Source: CAVQZA01 sp963718355 (lineage in GTDB: Bacteria > Actinomycetota > Thermoleophilia > Gaiellales > Gaiellaceae). Taken from it: a stretch of DNA of 64,000 nucleotides. The stretch spans positions 1-64,000 of the forward strand of contig CAVQZA010000004.1 of assembly GCA_963718355.1 (NCBI GenBank). The letters are read 5' to 3'. The position numbers and the translations under genes were made by a program. Positions 52,119 to 60,400 of this stretch are shown in pieces; positions within the stretch are counted from its first letter, which is position 1; each line of letters starts with the position of its first letter. The notes beneath the pieces were generated by a model, which did not search any database, was not told where the DNA came from, and worked only from the letters and a program-made list of their open reading frames with translations.

Positions 52119-52352
52119 GTGTCAGAGCACACAGACCCCTACCGGCCAAGCTGGACAGTCCAGTCTCCAACCGGACGGACCTTGACGGCGGAGTTCGATC
52201 GGTTGCGCAGTCTCTGGCGTATAACACCGGGCGAGTACGTACGGCGTAACCTCGTCGACGCGTTAGCCCAAGCTACCGGGAGCCGCCCCGACACAGACTG
52301 GATCGTCACGGCCGAACGCGAACTCAGCGCCGAGCTCAAGGCGCTCAAGTAG
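52119..52352 (+). CDS. Small hypothetical protein, duplicate (copy B)
   Basis: A 77-aa protein from GTG 52119, same length and frame as the gene at 42376: DPYRPSWTVQSPTGRTLTAE, FDRLRSLWRITPGEYVRRNL, DTDWIVTAERELSAELKALK. Differences are mostly conservative. The conserved stretch extends through both flanks, so this arose by segmental duplication. Confidence 0.65.
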   Translation: MSEHTDPYRPSWTVQSPTGRTLTAEFDRLRSLWRITPGEYVRRNLVDALAQATGSRPDTDWIVTAERELSAELKALK

Positions 52353-52816
52353 CCGGCACCCGAGAGGTTCACGACCCCGCCCTACCGCCCTCCCCCTCGA
52401 ACGTATCGCCCGCGATAGGGCCGCTTTGGGCGTGGCCACGCCGGCATGCCGCCAAGGCAGTCGTTCCCGCAGTCGGTTTGCGAACTCGTTTGCCGCGTCA
52501 ACGCAGGATTGGCGCGGCCGGCGGGGCCAGTTTCTCTGGAAACCTCTTGGTTGCTGAATCGGGCGGCCGGGTGTACTTTCGGCTTTCGGGGCTAACGGCG
52601 GCAGAGGGTGCCGCAGCCTTCTTGCCGTTCCTATGGTGGCCCAGGCCGGGTCGGCTTGAGACGTGCCCTCGCCTCCCCCTGGGCCACTGCCTCGCCGTAC
52701 ACCCGACGTTCGGCGCTCCAACCACGCCACTTCCTTAACGCGCGCGAAGGAGCCCTCTAGGCCCCCCCGCGAAATGCTGCCGGGGCGGGGCCTACTCGCG
52801 CGCGCACACCCTGGTT
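52353..52816. other. Decayed copy of the 42.7-kb gene and gene-free flank
   Basis: Positions ~52439-52516 match 42700-42780 and encode on the minus strand DAANEFANRLRERLP, the end of the 108-aa protein at 42710-43036, without stop codon or N-terminus. The rest (52517-52816) has no recognisable gene; a plus-strand frame at 52478-52738 lacks family or ribosome-site support. Confidence 0.55.
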
Positions 52817-53449
52817 TCAGGCAGCTGCTGCTGTGTATGTCTCGGCTGTAAGCCCGTTTGCGTAGGCCCACCGTGCAGCCGCCGTACGGTTCTGGAGACC
52901 AAGCTTTCGATAGATGTTCGAGAGGTGGAACTTCACGGTTTGCAACTGTACGAAAAGCTCTCCTGCGATCTGCTTGTTCGAATGCCCCTTTGCGACCCTC
53001 TCCAGAATCTCCCGCTCGCGCTCGGTCAGCCCCGCTTCATGGGCCGGACTGGGTACGAACGGTGAGCCGCCGAGGGCGGTGAACGTCGTGCCGTCCATGA
53101 TCTGGCGGATCGCGCCTCCCAGTTCGGCCGCGGGGATCGTCTTCAGGATGACTCCAGTCGCACCGTAGAGGCACACGTTGTGCATCTCCTCGACGTTCGG
53201 ATGCGTAGCCAGCCCGATCACCCGGATGGTCGCGTCACGGCCACGGATGCGCTCAAGCGCTGTCGGGGCATCGACTCCAGGAAGTTGGAGATCCAGAAGT
53301 ACGAGTTCGGGATTCGTTTGCGAGATGCCCGGCAGGAGTCTCGGGCCTGAATCCGCTTCGCCGACCACTTCGAAACCTTCTTCTAGCTCGAGTGCATGCC
53401 GTATTCCGGCGCGCATCAACGCATGGCCATCAGCCACCAAAAGCCGCAT
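52817..53449 (-). CDS. NarL/FixJ family response regulator
   Basis: A 210-aa regulator: receiver MRLLVADGHALMRAGIRHAL with D53 (VLLDLQLPG) and K in GVILKTIPA; LuxR HTH in LTEREREILERVAKGHSNKQ then ELFVQLQTVKFHLSNIYRKL. The usual DDH acidic triad is D-G-H here (ADGHA), losing one metal-binding acid, so phosphorylation may be weakened or absent. The longer frame to 53563 is not receiver-like. No kinase adjacent. Confidence 0.92.
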   Translation of the reverse strand: MRLLVADGHALMRAGIRHALELEEGFEVVGEADSGPRLLPGISQTNPELVLLDLQLPGVDAPTALERIRGRDATIRVIGLATHPNVEEMHNVCLYGATGVILKTIPAAELGGAIRQIMDGTTFTALGGSPFVPSPAHEAGLTEREREILERVAKGHSNKQIAGELFVQLQTVKFHLSNIYRKLGLQNRTAAARWAYANGLTAETYTAAAA

Positions 53450-53806
53450 GTAGTTCCTCTCGCCGCAGATGTCACGCGACCGGATGCCCTCCCGCCCGCG
53501 CCCGCAGACAGTGTCGCAGCAACCCCCAGAAGCGAAATCCCTCAAACACGTGATGCGAACCACTCAAACGGGTGATCTTGGAACGAAGCCCACCGTGTTC
53601 TCGGTTCACTTGAGCGGGAGCCGCCCGCGACAGGCACGCTCGCGCGATAAACGGTGGGCGATTCCGAACCCGACGAACTGCTGTTCTGAAGCGAGACCTA
53701 GTAGCTCAGGGATCTTGGGAGCCGAGGCGCTCGGCGACACCCACCCGGGCCCCGGTCGGCGCCTGCTAGCGCGCAGATCGAGGGCGTCGGGATCCCGCCC
53801 GCGCGG
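53450..53806. other. Gene-free stretch between response regulators
   Basis: No gene seen. It includes a tail-like remnant of the repeat family (ACACCCACCC..CCCCGGTCGGCGCCTGCTAG, ~53735-53770) and TTCTCGGTTCACTTGAGCGG (53598-53617), resembling TTCTCGTTCATTTGAGAGGG at 50111-50130 near the truncated regulator. Confidence 0.4.
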
Positions 53807-54430
53807 TCAGATCGGTTCCGCTTGTTGCCGTACCCAGTGTGCCAATTCGGTTCGGTTGGAGAGTCCGAGTTTGCGGAACATGTTGCTCAGATGGAACTTG
53901 ACTGTTTGTTCTGTGATCCAGAGTTCCTTGGCGATCATCTTGTTGCTTAGGCCGCGGGCTGCCACCTTCATGACATCGATTTCGCGGTTGGTGAGTCCGG
54001 CTTCGCGCGCGGAACGGTCATTGCCTGCGTCTGCAAGGGGGCGAGCCTTGAAGCCGTTGCCCTCGACCGCCTCGCGGATCTCTGCGGCGATCGCGGATGG
54101 CTCGACGCTCTTGACGAGATAGCCCGAGGCACCACGTTCAGCGGCCACCTGAATGTAGTTCGCGTCCGCCTCGAGCAACGACATAACCACGATCGCATCC
54201 GGGTAGCTAGCGCGAATACGATCGAGACAGGCGAGCCCGTCGAGTGTCGGCATCCGCATGTCGAGGAGCACAACGTCGGGCTGGGTCGCAGAGACCATTG
54301 GCAAGACCTGTGAGCCCTGACTGACCTCCGCGACTACCTTGAAGCCACCGTCCATCTCGAGTACTCGCCGCACGCCGAGGAGGAGCACAGGGTGCTCGTC
54401 GGTGATCAAAATCCGCAGAACTCCACTCAC
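53807..54430 (-). CDS. NarL/FixJ family response regulator
   Basis: A 207-aa regulator: receiver LRILITDEHPVLLLGVRRVL, phospho-Asp D57 (DVVLLDMRMP), K in SGYLVKSVEP; HTH in LTNREIDVMKVAARGLSNKM then ELWITEQTVKFHLSNMFRKL. Closely related in pattern to the truncated regulator at 50124 (both EMDGGF/ENDGGF, DGLACLD/DGLSCLD, ACGYIVKSV/ASGYLVKSV), so the two probably arose by duplication. No kinase nearby. Confidence 0.92.
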   Translation of the reverse strand: MSGVLRILITDEHPVLLLGVRRVLEMDGGFKVVAEVSQGSQVLPMVSATQPDVVLLDMRMPTLDGLACLDRIRASYPDAIVVMSLLEADANYIQVAAERGASGYLVKSVEPSAIAAEIREAVEGNGFKARPLADAGNDRSAREAGLTNREIDVMKVAARGLSNKMIAKELWITEQTVKFHLSNMFRKLGLSNRTELAHWVRQQAEPI

Positions 54431-54610
54431 TCAGCATCGCCTTGTTTGGCCCGGTAAGACTCTGCGGGCAACGTGCCTCAACCGGCAACTGCTCGTCATC
54501 ACCCAAACGAGGGAAAAACGACAAATTCGTACAGGTCCGGCGGTCCCTCGAATCGCTTCGAGTTCATCGGCGCTGAGGCGACCTTCTCCTTTGATTTACC
54601 CTCGTGGAGC

Positions 54611-54847
54611 TCAACTGACACCGACTCGGGCGGCCCAGGCTCTTGCGGCGCCCAATTCGAGTTCCATGACCCACGTGTATCCGGCGCGTTCCATGACGCG
54701 GATCAGGCTTTCGATCGCCGCTTCGTCGAGACCCGACTCGCGCCTGGCCCGAGGGGTTTCAAGCTCGTCCAGGATGCAACGGAGGTCATTTGTGCCCATC
54801 GCGATGAATCGCTGGAACGTGACCGGCTCACGGGTAAGTCGACTCAC
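54611..54847 (-). CDS. Small hypothetical protein
   Basis: A 78-aa helical protein (PVTFQRFIAMGTNDLRCILD; GLDEAAIESLIRVMERAGYT; WVMELELGAARAWA), GTG start at 54847. No family known. It follows the 65-aa gene by 21 bp on the same strand, so the two may be an operon. No clear ribosome site. Confidence 0.5.
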   Translation of the reverse strand: MSRLTREPVTFQRFIAMGTNDLRCILDELETPRARRESGLDEAAIESLIRVMERAGYTWVMELELGAARAWAARVGVS

Positions 54848-54868
54848 GAAAGAAGGTCCCGCGGCCGG

Positions 54869-55066
54869 TCAGGATGCATGTAGGCGGCGGGCACGGAGTT
54901 CGATTACGAGGTCCAGGTCGAGGTCGGGAATTGCGGCGAGGAGGCTTGCAGCCTCAGGGCCGTAGCCGACTCGGCGGAGTTCTTCGCAACGCGAGAGGAA
55001 GACGCGATCCTCCTCGTTGGGTACTGAGCGGGGTGTTCCGATGGTGAGGGCGGGCGCTGTTCTCAT
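54869..55066 (-). CDS. Small hypothetical protein
   Basis: A 65-aa protein from ATG 55066 with GGGAGAC 7 nt upstream: MRTAPALTIGTPRSVPNEED, RVFLSRCEELRRVGYGPEAA, LDLDLVIELRARRLHAS. The helical, charged C-terminus is like small regulatory or partner proteins. The longer in-frame start reads through the hairpin array and is rejected. Function unknown. Confidence 0.6.
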   Translation of the reverse strand: MRTAPALTIGTPRSVPNEEDRVFLSRCEELRRVGYGPEAASLLAAIPDLDLDLVIELRARRLHAS

Positions 55067-55095
55067 GTGGGTCTCCCTGGGCGGTAGGAGAAGGA

Positions 55096-55277
55096 GAGTC
55101 GGCCCTGCCGCCCTCGGAAGGGCCGACTCATTGGTTGGGGTCAGGCCCCGCCGCATAGGGCCAAACCCATTCCGCTTAATTGCCCTCGCGCCACATCGGA
55201 GGGGCAAGTCGAGTTCTACGCCCCGGCTGGAACTACACGAATCACCCCTCCGGTGGTTCATCGGGTTAGTTCACTTT
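55096..55277. repeat. GC hairpin array with CGCCGCAT loops (copy 3)
   Basis: GAGTCGGCCCT/AGGGCCGACTC (55096-55129); GGCCC/GGGCC (55144-55162) with loop CGCCGCATA; TTGCCCTC/GAGGGGCAA (55180-55207) with CGCCACATC in the loop. The block 55239-55277 (ATCACC..GGTGGTTCAT..TTAGTTCACT) matches the end of the array at 11801-11843. Three hairpins plus a shared 3' block in two distant places show a real repeat family. Confidence 0.65.
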
Positions 55278-55709
55278 CGCCCACTGGGGCATGACACCCA
55301 CGGGCTTGCCCCTGATATTCAGGTGTGCGTGTAGGCCGCAACCACGCGCCCGGTGACTATGAGGCGGACGGGAGCCGCAGCCCCCGCCTCCAGCCACCGT
55401 TCTTGATCGCTTGGGACGTAATGCCAGGGCCGGCGCGCGCTAGGCCGTCTCGGCCGCTTCCGCTTTCTCGAGTTCCTTCTCGGCCCGCGCGCTCGGCGTG
55501 ATGAGCCCAACGGTGGCATTGGCGCGAACCTTGGCTCGCGCGGCGAGGTCATCCGCCGCGTGGATCGCCTGGGATGCCCGAGTGTTCAGCCACGTGCCGT
55601 GATGGCACCTCGCGCGGTGTCCCAGGTTTCTGGGATGGTGGGTGTGCGTGCGGAGGGTCAGGCTCGGCGTGACGAGCAGATGAGCTGCTCCGGAGTAGAG
55701 GAGAGTCGG
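55278..55709. other. Region with no secure gene
   Basis: Minus-strand frames carry a plausible but unrecognised tail (ADDLAARAKVRANATVGLIT, ending near 55440) and another (WHYVPSDQERWLEAGAAAPV, ~55330-55420), both without starts or ribosome sites. Probably remnants. Confidence 0.35.
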
Positions 55710-56006
55710 ATGGTCGCGAGGACGTCTACCTGGTCGGGGTCTGCGGAGGCGCTGGACAAGTGGGTCGAGCATGTGGCGACGCAGGTTGGCTCGTTCGTCT
55801 CGGGCTTGCCGGGGAATGCCGGCGGTGTGTTCCTGATCGATCGTGAGGCCGGCTCGGCGTTGACGCTGACGCTCTGGCACAGCGAGGAGGCCGCTGAGGC
55901 AACCGACAGGTTCGCCGACCAGAGCCGCGAGAGCACGGTCGCCGCGACCGGGGTCGAGCTCGTCAGTCGCGGGCGCTATGAGGTGGCAGCGCGGGCTGAG
56001 CGCTGA
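55710..56006 (+). CDS. Antibiotic biosynthesis monooxygenase-like (ABM) protein
   Basis: A 98-aa dimeric alpha/beta-barrel-type protein: SAEALDKWVEHVATQVGSFV, GGVFLIDREAGSALTLTLWH, EEAAEATDRFADQSRES. ATG 55710 has GAGGAGAG upstream. ABM-fold proteins include heme- or cofactor-free monooxygenases and simple binding proteins; no activity can be assigned. Its stop overlaps the ATG of the LuxR gene (TGATG), so the two are coupled, suggesting a sensor/regulator pair. Confidence 0.78.
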   Translation: MVARTSTWSGSAEALDKWVEHVATQVGSFVSGLPGNAGGVFLIDREAGSALTLTLWHSEEAAEATDRFADQSRESTVAATGVELVSRGRYEVAARAER

Positions 56007-57124
56007 TGGTGAAGGGGCCGGCTCTCACCAACCTCGAGGCGGCAATCGCGGAGACCTGCCGCTCGGGGCTGGCTCCCGACGCGCTGCGCGAGCGTGTGTT
56101 GCCGCGGCTACGCCGAGCGGTGCCGATCGACGCGCTGTGGTGGGCGACGGTCGACCCTGCGACGCTCCTGTTCACAGGCGCCTACAGAGAAGAGATCCCT
56201 GAAGAGTCCGGCCCCTACTTCATCGAGAACGAGTTCCTCGGCAGCGACCACAACAAGTGGGTCGAGCTGGCACGTGACCGGCAGGGCGTGCGAACGCTGC
56301 TCGATGCGACCGACGGCGACCTCAGCAAGAGCGATCGCTATCGCGACATCTTCCAGCCGCTCGGTCTTGCCGACGAGTTGCGCGCCGTGCTCAGGACGCA
56401 GGACACCTGCTGGGGCTACATCTGTCTCCACCGCGAGGGGCCATCCGGCTTCTCGCGGGAGGAGGCAGCGTTCGTCAAACGGATCGCCCCGCACATAGCC
56501 GAGGGGATCAGGCTCGGCCTGCTGGTCAACAGCCTCGAGCTCGGCGATCCCATCGATGCGCCTGGTTTGCTGCTGCTTACCCCCGACGGCTCCCTCACTG
56601 CGACCAACTCGGCCGCCGAGCAGTGGCTGGACGAACTGCGAGCACCTTCCTCTCCCGACACCCTGCTTCCGATCGAGGTCCAGGCGGTCGCGGGGATGCT
56701 GCGCGGCACCCCCGAAAAGCGCGGCACGCTGCCGCGACTGCGCGTGAAGACCAGAGCCGGGAGCTGGGCCGTCCTCCATGCGTCTTGGCTAGCCGGCGAC
56801 AACGACACGGTCGCCGTAATCATCGAGCGGGCCGACCCGACCGAGGTCGCACCGCTCCTGATGGCCGCACACGGCCTCACCAAGCAAGAACGCGCGCTCA
56901 CAGGCCTCGTTTGTCAGGGCCTCTCCACCCGTGAGATCGCCACGACGCTCCAGCTGACAACCAACACCGTGCAAGACCACCTCAAGTCGGTCTTCAACAA
57001 AACCGGAGTCCGAAGCCGCCGCGAACTCGTCGCAACAATCCTGAGACAGGACTACCTACCCCGCGCCAAGACCCGGCAACCCATCGGACGCTCAGGCTTC
57101 TTCGCACCACCGCCAAACCCATAA
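56006..57124 (+). CDS. LuxR family transcriptional regulator with GAF-like sensor region
   Basis: A 372-aa regulator. N-terminal GAF-like region (~10-170: RLRRAVPIDALWWATVDPAT, LRTQDTCWGYICLHREGPSG, FSREEAAFVKRIAPHIAEGI), a PAS-like middle (LLLLTPDGSLTATNSAAEQW) and a C-terminal LuxR HTH (LTKQERALTGLVCQGLSTRE; TTNTVQDHLKSVFNKTGVRS). Usual length for this class. Coupled to the ABM-like gene. Signal unknown. Confidence 0.9.
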   Translation: MVKGPALTNLEAAIAETCRSGLAPDALRERVLPRLRRAVPIDALWWATVDPATLLFTGAYREEIPEESGPYFIENEFLGSDHNKWVELARDRQGVRTLLDATDGDLSKSDRYRDIFQPLGLADELRAVLRTQDTCWGYICLHREGPSGFSREEAAFVKRIAPHIAEGIRLGLLVNSLELGDPIDAPGLLLLTPDGSLTATNSAAEQWLDELRAPSSPDTLLPIEVQAVAGMLRGTPEKRGTLPRLRVKTRAGSWAVLHASWLAGDNDTVAVIIERADPTEVAPLLMAAHGLTKQERALTGLVCQGLSTREIATTLQLTTNTVQDHLKSVFNKTGVRSRRELVATILRQDYLPRAKTRQPIGRSGFFAPPPNP

Positions 57125-57179
57125 ACGAACATCGGGCGGGCACGGGATTGCCCCTGGATCCACATGGAATCCACACCAA

Positions 57180-57290
57180 TAGCTGGCGGGAGATTCAAGT
57201 CCTTGCCATGCGGTTCACCGAAGACCTAGAGGCTCGTGATTCCGCCTTCGTCGCAATCGACGGCTCAGCGGACGTGGTGTGTTACCGGAC
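57180..57290 (+). repeat. Accessory repeat family, copy R8
   Basis: SWREIQVLAMRFTEDLEARD then SAFVAIDGSADVVCYRT; the frame then runs out into the promoter region of the LAL regulator. The family tail is missing here, so this copy marks a break point. Confidence 0.65.
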
Positions 57291-57326
57291 ACACCCTAGC
57301 TTCTAGAACGCGGTTACGCTTTCGGC

Positions 57327-60047
57327 GTGTCGGGTGTCATTGGGCGCGACGAGGAGGTTGCCTCTGTCGAGTGGTTCCTGACGGGGGATGGAAGCCGTCG
57401 CGTGGTGCTCGCGATTACGGGTGAGGCGGGCATCGGCAAGAGCACCGTTTGGGAGGAAGCTGTTCGGTCGGCCGAGCGGCGCGGCGCTCTGGTGCTTGTC
57501 TCGCGGCCGGCGGAGGCCGAGGCGAAGCTTTCGTTCGCCGGTCTCTCCGACCTCGTGGAGGGAGTCGACGCAAGCGTGTTCGAACTGCTTCCGGCGCCGC
57601 AGCGCGACGCGCTCGACGTGGCGCTGCTCCGCGTCGACCGCGGTAGCCATATGCCGCAGCAGCGGACCGTCGCGACCGCGTTGCTGTCGCTGCTTCGCGC
57701 GCTCTCGGTTGAGCGCGAGGTCGTGCTCGCAATCGACGACTGGCAGTGGCTCGACCCGCCGACGCGTCATGCCGTGTCGTTCGCGATGCGTCGCGTCGCC
57801 GACGAGTTGGTGCGGCTCGTGGTCGCGGTGCGGAGCGGCGACGGCGTCGATCCGGCCGAGCTCGGGGCGGTTCCCGACCGGATCGCGTATATCCGGCTTG
57901 GAGCGCTTTCGGTTGCGTCCCTTCACGGCATCCTCGCGGAGCGGCTCGAGACGAGGTTCTCGCGGCCGACGCTCGTCCGGATCGAGCAGGCCTCTGCCGG
58001 CAATCCGTTCTACGCGCTCGAGATCGCGCGTGTGCTCGCCGCCGGCGGCACTGGGTCATTCGCCGTGTCCGACGACCTGCGTGCACTCGTCGCCGACCGC
58101 GTTCGCGCGCTGCCTGCCGAGACCCGCGATACGTTGCTCCGGGTCGCGGCGATGGCGCGGCCGGAGCTGCGGCTCGTCGACGCCGAGGCGCTCGTTCCCG
58201 CCGAGGAGGCCGGGATCCTTCGCATCGATGACGACCAGCGGATCCATTTCGCGCATCCACTCTTCGCGTCGGGGGTGTACGCCGCGGCGCCGCTCGCCCG
58301 TCGCCGTGAGGTACACCGTGAGCTCGCGCAGGTCGTCGCCGATCCCGAGGAACGGGCGCGGCATCTCGCGCTCGCCGCCGACGGACCGGACGAGGTTGCA
58401 GCCGGCGCGGCGTCGGCCGCGGCTGGGCTCGCGCGCGAACGCGGCGCGCCCGACGCCGCGGCCGAGCTCGCGACGCTCGCGCTCAAGCTGACGGCGGACG
58501 GGGCACCGGAGATCGAGGAGCGGCGCCTCGAGCTCGCGGACCATCTGTTCTTCGCCGGAGAGTTCAACCGTGCGGCCGACGCGCTCGAGTCGGCGCGGAC
58601 GTTCGCGTCCCCGGATCTCAGGGTGCGCGCGCTTCTGATGCTCGCCGACGTCGAGTACTGGCGGACCGGAGAGGCCGCTGCGATCGAGCTCACCGAGGAG
58701 GCACTGCGCGACGTCTCCGATCCGCAGCTCCGCGGGCGCTGCCACGCGCTGCTTGCGATGTGGGCGGGCACGAACGACGCGCGACGCTCGGCTGCCGAGG
58801 CGCGTCGGGCGCTCGCGCTGCTCGAAGGGCAACCTCATCCGGACGCGGCGCTCGTCTCGCTCGCGTTGGCCGCGCGCGTCCGCGCGGACCTGATGCTCGG
58901 CGAGGGCTTCGACGCCGCCGCGGCCGCCTACGCACTCGAGCTCGAAGGTGCGGACGTTCCTCCCGCGGTCGACACGCGCGTCGCGTTCAAGCTCGGGCAG
59001 TGGCTTCGGTACGCCGACGAGCTCGACGCGGCGCGGCGACGGCTCGTCGAGTCGGAGGAGACGGCGCTTGCCGAGGGAGACGAGTCGTCGCTCCCGAACA
59101 TCCTCCTCAACCGCGTCCTCGCGGAGTGCTGGGCGGGCGACCTCGAGACCGCAGGCGTACTCGCGGCCCGCACGGTCGTTGCGTTTGAGCAGAACGGCGT
59201 CTTAGCTGACCGCAGCCGGGTCTGGCAGGCGTACGTCGACGCGCATCGCGGCTCCGTCGACGCCGTCCGGGACGCGGCGAATGCCGCCTCCGAGCGATCG
59301 GAGCCCGTGGTGGAGATGCTCTGGGAGCGTGCCGTCGGGCTCGCGGAGCTGTCCGCCGGTAACAACGCCGCGGCCGACCGCCATCTCGCCGCTGCGCTCG
59401 TTGCGCTCGAGCGGACGGGCTGCCGTGAGCCAGCGATCTGGCGGATCCACGGCGATGCGGTCGAAGCTGCCGTCGCCGTCGGGAACGTTGATCGCGCCGA
59501 CGCGCTCACCGCGGAGCTCGAGCGGCAGGCCGATCGCTCCCGCATACCCTGGGGCGTCGCCGTCGCGCGGCGTTGCCGCGGCCTCGTCCTTGCGGCGCGC
59601 GGCGACGTCGAGGGCGCCGAGGCCGTCCTCGACCGCGCGCTCGCGGCGCACGACCTGTGCCCTGTGCCGTTCGAGCGTGCGCGAACGCTGCTCGTCCAGG
59701 GACAGGTGCGCCGCCGTCTTAAGCGGAAGCGCGCGTCGCGCGACGCCCTCGAGCAGGCGCTTGCGATCTTCGAGCGCACCGGCGCCGAGATGTGGGCGGA
59801 GCGCACGCGTTACGAACTGCAGCGTGTGCGGGCGCGTGCGGCGCCGTCGGGGCTCAGTGCGACCGAGTTGCGGATCGCGCAGCTCGCGGCGTCAGGGCTG
59901 ACGAATCAGGAGATCGCAGGTGAGGCGTTCGTGTCGCGGAAGACCGTTGAGGCGAACCTGGCGCGCGTGTACGCAAAACTCGGGATTCGCTCGCGCGCAC
60001 AGCTTGCGGACGCGCTCATCGCGGGGGGGCACGCAGCGATTCCGTAG
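57327..60047 (+). CDS. LAL-type LuxR family ATPase regulator
   Basis: A 906-aa large ATP-binding LuxR (LAL) regulator, GTG start. Walker A GEAGIGKS (32-39), Walker B VVLAIDDWQWLD, a long TPR-like helical region and a C-terminal LuxR HTH (LSATELRIAQLAASGLTNQE; VSRKTVEANLARVYAKLGIR). Such STAND regulators (MalT-like) activate transcription on ligand binding. Likely partner or target: the DUF4242-like/secreted protein pair 48 bp downstream. The high Ala/Glu/Arg content of the TPR part fits the family. Confidence 0.93.
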   Translation: MSGVIGRDEEVASVEWFLTGDGSRRVVLAITGEAGIGKSTVWEEAVRSAERRGALVLVSRPAEAEAKLSFAGLSDLVEGVDASVFELLPAPQRDALDVALLRVDRGSHMPQQRTVATALLSLLRALSVEREVVLAIDDWQWLDPPTRHAVSFAMRRVADELVRLVVAVRSGDGVDPAELGAVPDRIAYIRLGALSVASLHGILAERLETRFSRPTLVRIEQASAGNPFYALEIARVLAAGGTGSFAVSDDLRALVADRVRALPAETRDTLLRVAAMARPELRLVDAEALVPAEEAGILRIDDDQRIHFAHPLFASGVYAAAPLARRREVHRELAQVVADPEERARHLALAADGPDEVAAGAASAAAGLARERGAPDAAAELATLALKLTADGAPEIEERRLELADHLFFAGEFNRAADALESARTFASPDLRVRALLMLADVEYWRTGEAAAIELTEEALRDVSDPQLRGRCHALLAMWAGTNDARRSAAEARRALALLEGQPHPDAALVSLALAARVRADLMLGEGFDAAAAAYALELEGADVPPAVDTRVAFKLGQWLRYADELDAARRRLVESEETALAEGDESSLPNILLNRVLAECWAGDLETAGVLAARTVVAFEQNGVLADRSRVWQAYVDAHRGSVDAVRDAANAASERSEPVVEMLWERAVGLAELSAGNNAAADRHLAAALVALERTGCREPAIWRIHGDAVEAAVAVGNVDRADALTAELERQADRSRIPWGVAVARRCRGLVLAARGDVEGAEAVLDRALAAHDLCPVPFERARTLLVQGQVRRRLKRKRASRDALEQALAIFERTGAEMWAERTRYELQRVRARAAPSGLSATELRIAQLAASGLTNQEIAGEAFVSRKTVEANLARVYAKLGIRSRAQLADALIAGGHAAIP

Positions 60048-60094
60048 GGTTTTCCCGCTTTCGTCGCGCGTCGGACGTTCCTACCGTCGAACGT

Positions 60095-60400
60095 GTGGAT
60101 GCGAGACACGCAGCGGGCTTTATCGCCGAGTGCTTCTGGCCCGGCGTGAATGAGCACGATCTGCGCCTGCTCGACGAGCGGGCGGCGGCGAGTGCGGATG
60201 TGCTGAGTCGCGCGGGCGCTGACGTCCGCTATCTCGGCTCGATCCTGATGCCTACCGACGAGGTTGTCCTCTTCCGTTTCGAGGGCGATCCCGACGCGGT
60301 GCGCAACGCGGCCGAGCAGGCGCAGATCCCGTTCGAACGCATCCTCACGGCGACTGAGTCGCCGCGAGACCTCAACCGACAAGGAGGCAATCGCCCATGA
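60095..60400 (+). CDS. Small protein, DUF4242-like
   Basis: A 101-aa protein from GTG 60095 (GFIAECFWPGVNEHDLRLLD; DVRYLGSILMPTDEVVLFRF; VRNAAEQAQIPFERILTA). This ferredoxin-like strand pattern fits the DUF4242 family, small proteins of unknown role often near LAL or secreted-protein genes. The stop overlaps the next ATG (ATGA), so it is coupled to the exported protein downstream. Confidence 0.75.
   Translation: MDARHAAGFIAECFWPGVNEHDLRLLDERAAASADVLSRAGADVRYLGSILMPTDEVVLFRFEGDPDAVRNAAEQAQIPFERILTATESPRDLNRQGGNRP

Noticed and set aside
52478..52738. Plus-strand frame of 86 aa
   Set aside because: It runs through a decayed duplicate, lacks a ribosome site and shows no family motif.
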